Positions 5,370 through 7,036 of a stretch of 7,036 bases of DNA are shown here, piece after piece (within the stretch, counting starts at the first letter, position 1; the number at the start of each line of letters is the position of its first letter). This DNA comes from an uncultured Pseudomonadota bacterium. GTDB lineage: Bacteria; Desulfobacterota_B; Binatia; UBA9968. Below the pieces are notes generated by a model. It searched no databases and was not told where the DNA came from. It saw only the letters and a program-made list of their open reading frames with translations. Location: assembly GCA_946478635.1 (NCBI GenBank), contig CAMLCX010000253.1, positions 1 to 7,036 on the forward strand, given 5' to 3'. The translations under genes were made by a program, and so were the position numbers.

Positions 5370-7036
5370 ATGCCGCATAGCGTACCGCTGATCTCGACCA
5401 TTGCCGCTGCCTTGGGGCTTGCGCTCATCATGGGTTTTCTCGCGGCTCGCCTAAAGCTGCCGCCATTGGTCGGCTACCTGATTGCCGGCATGATCATCGG
5501 TCCCGCGACCCCCGGCTTTGTTGCCGACGTCGAACTGTCCGCCCAGCTCGCGGAGATCGGCATCATGCTGCTGATGTTCGGGGTCGGTCTGCATTTTTCT
5601 CTGGAAGATCTGTTAGCAGTCCGCCGCATCGCGATTCCCGGCGCCATTGTCCAGATTGCGGTCGCGACGTTGCTCGGAACGGGGGTGGCTCGACTCTCGG
5701 GCTGGAGCCTGCCCGAAGGCATCGTGTTTGGACTCGCCCTCTCAGTCGCCAGCACGGTCGTGCTCCTGAGAGCGCTTGAGAGCCGCGGCATACTCCAAAC
5801 GGTTAACGGTCGCATCGCGATCGGCTGGCTCGTCGTCGAAGATCTTGTCATGGTTCTCGTGCTCGTAGTGCTGCCGACATTTACCCTGTCGATGGGCGGC
5901 GCGGCTCATCACAACTTGACGGCCACGATTGGTCTGACGCTGGGCCGCATCGCACTTTTTGTCGCGCTCATGGTGGTTGTGGGCAAAAGGTTTTTCCCGT
6001 GGTTGCTTTGGCAGATCGCGCGTACCGGATCGCGCGAGCTTTTTACCCTGTGCGTCATCGCGGCAGCCGTCGGCATCGCCTACGGTTCCGCCCAACTGTT
6101 CGGTGTCTCTTTCGCGCTAGGCGCATTCTTCGCCGGCATGGTCTTGCGCGAGTCGCCGTTAAGCTACCGCGCGGCCGAGGAATCCCTGCCGCTAAGAGAC
6201 GCTTTCGCGGTACTGTTTTTCGTTTCGGTGGGCATGCTCTTCGATCCGCAAGTTTTGCTTCGCCATCCCTTCCAGGTCTTCTTAGTGGTCGCGATCATTA
6301 TACTTGGCAAATCCCTGGCCGCCTTTTTTCTCGTGCTGCTATTCCGCTATCCTTTCAACACCGCTCTCACGGTAGCGGCGGGGTTGGCGCAGATCGGCGA
6401 ATTCTCTTTCATCCTCGCCGGGCTGGGGGTTCAGCTCGGGCTCCTCCCCCAGGAAGGTCAAAGCCTGATTCTCGCAGGAGCGATCTTCTCGATCGCACTC
6501 AATCCGTTGCTGTTTCGCGCCATCGAGCCGGCGCAAGCCTGGATTCGAGCGCGCTCGCAACTCGCCCAAGCCTTGGAACGCCCGCATGATCCGCTCGCGG
6601 TTCTGCCGACGACCGTGGAACTGACCCGACTTGCCGGACAGGTCGTGCTGGTCGGTTATGGTCGCATCGGCCGGCGCATCGCAGCAGCGCTCACCGCTAA
6701 AGGCATTTCCTTTGTCGTCGCCGAGGAGAATCGTGAGATTGTCGAGCAGTTGCGCAAAAGCGGCATTCCCGCCGTATCCGGCAACGCCTCTGATCCCAAT
6801 GTCCTGATTCAGGCGCATATTCACCGCGCGCGGATTCTGCTGATCGCAACGCCGGATACTCCTGATGTGCGCCGGATGATCGAAACCGCGCGGACCGTCA
6901 ACCCGCGTATCGAAACGATCGTGCGCGCACAAAGCCAAGAGCAAGCGGCGCTTCTCGAAAAAGAAAATGCCGGCAAAATTTTTCTCGGCGAGCAAGAGCT
7001 TGCCAGCAGTATCATCCGATACGTCCTCGACCGGTA
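5370..7036 (+). CDS. ybaL: YbaL-like CPA2 monovalent cation:proton antiporter with RCK domain (3' end cut by window)
   Basis: An inner-membrane antiporter of the Kef/CPA2 family that exchanges K+ or Na+ for protons. 555 codons are visible and the frame is still open at the window end. E. coli YbaL has 558 residues, so very little is missing. Residues about 8-395 are the multi-helix exchanger domain, with L-K-L-P-P-L-V-G-Y-L-I-A-G (28-40), G-V-G-L-H-F-S (71-77), S-V-A-S-T-V-V-L-L (125-133) and the E157-D158 pair of the ion-binding helix. A charged linker follows. A TrkA-N/RCK nucleotide-binding domain starts near 423: V-V-L-V-G-Y-G-R-I-G gives the G-x-G-x-x-G loop at 429-434, acidic E452/E453 end the second strand as in NAD(H) binders, and G-N-A-S-D and F-L-G-E-Q-E-L-A match YbaL rather than KefB/KefC. 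An in-frame TAG at 5352 excludes a longer N-terminus. The ATG at 5370 has no strong Shine-Dalgarno. The symbol is by similarity. Confidence 0.92.
   Translation, partial: MPHSVPLISTIAAALGLALIMGFLAARLKLPPLVGYLIAGMIIGPATPGFVADVELSAQLAEIGIMLLMFGVGLHFSLEDLLAVRRIAIPGAIVQIAVATLLGTGVARLSGWSLPEGIVFGLALSVASTVVLLRALESRGILQTVNGRIAIGWLVVEDLVMVLVLVVLPTFTLSMGGAAHHNLTATIGLTLGRIALFVALMVVVGKRFFPWLLWQIARTGSRELFTLCVIAAAVGIAYGSAQLFGVSFALGAFFAGMVLRESPLSYRAAEESLPLRDAFAVLFFVSVGMLFDPQVLLRHPFQVFLVVAIIILGKSLAAFFLVLLFRYPFNTALTVAAGLAQIGEFSFILAGLGVQLGLLPQEGQSLILAGAIFSIALNPLLFRAIEPAQAWIRARSQLAQALERPHDPLAVLPTTVELTRLAGQVVLVGYGRIGRRIAAALTAKGISFVVAEENREIVEQLRKSGIPAVSGNASDPNVLIQAHIHRARILLIATPDTPDVRRMIETARTVNPRIETIVRAQSQEQAALLEKENAGKIFLGEQELASSIIRYVLDR

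Noticed and set aside
6339..6995. 218-codon minus-strand open frame inside the antiporter
   Set aside because: It is the shadow of the RCK and late membrane region of the antiporter, which has clear family motifs on the plus strand. The opposite-strand translation is rich in R, D and G and shows no domain.
1..7036. CRISPR arrays, insertion sequences, tRNA or rRNA genes
   Set aside because: No regularly spaced repeats, no transposase or integrase motifs, and no structured RNA signatures were seen on either strand.

Overview
The window looks like a chromosomal piece of a Gram-negative, probably uncultivated proteobacterium-like organism. The signs are a secreted TAXI-type TRAP binding protein, an exosortase-associated acyltransferase family known from Gram-negative bacteria, and a YbaL/Kef-type antiporter. 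This mix of TAXI receptor, ACMSD-like amidohydrolase and MFS carrier is familiar from soil and marine lineages described as deltaproteobacteria-like, Rokubacteria or Tectomicrobia. That placement is inference; there is no rRNA or other marker here.

Left part (1-3556, minus strand): a catabolic-looking cluster read right to left. It runs MFS carrier (2333-3556), metal-dependent amidohydrolase/decarboxylase (1126-2190), TAXI-family periplasmic solute-binding protein (66-1103), then probably the first ten codons of another gene leaving the window at position 1. The last three lie close together and look co-transcribed. A candidate promoter and a perfect inverted repeat precede the amidohydrolase. 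A likely theme is capture, import and hydrolysis or decarboxylation of a small organic acid, but no substrate can be read from the sequence.

Middle part (3557-5369): a visibly more AT-rich stretch with long non-coding flanks. Its one convincing gene is a plus-strand acyltransferase of the PEP-CTERM/exosortase-associated family (4331-5092), which keeps the residue pattern of LuxI-type acyl-homoserine-lactone synthases. It ends in a clear intrinsic terminator (5124-5151). No exosortase, PEP-CTERM protein or polysaccharide gene is visible nearby.

Right part (5370-7036, plus strand): a nearly complete CPA2-family monovalent cation:proton antiporter with a C-terminal RCK/TrkA-N domain (YbaL-like), cut by the window end.

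No tRNA, rRNA, CRISPR array, insertion sequence or recombinase was seen. The best candidate for something little described is the isolated acyltransferase. The TAXI receptor without visible permease subunits comes second.
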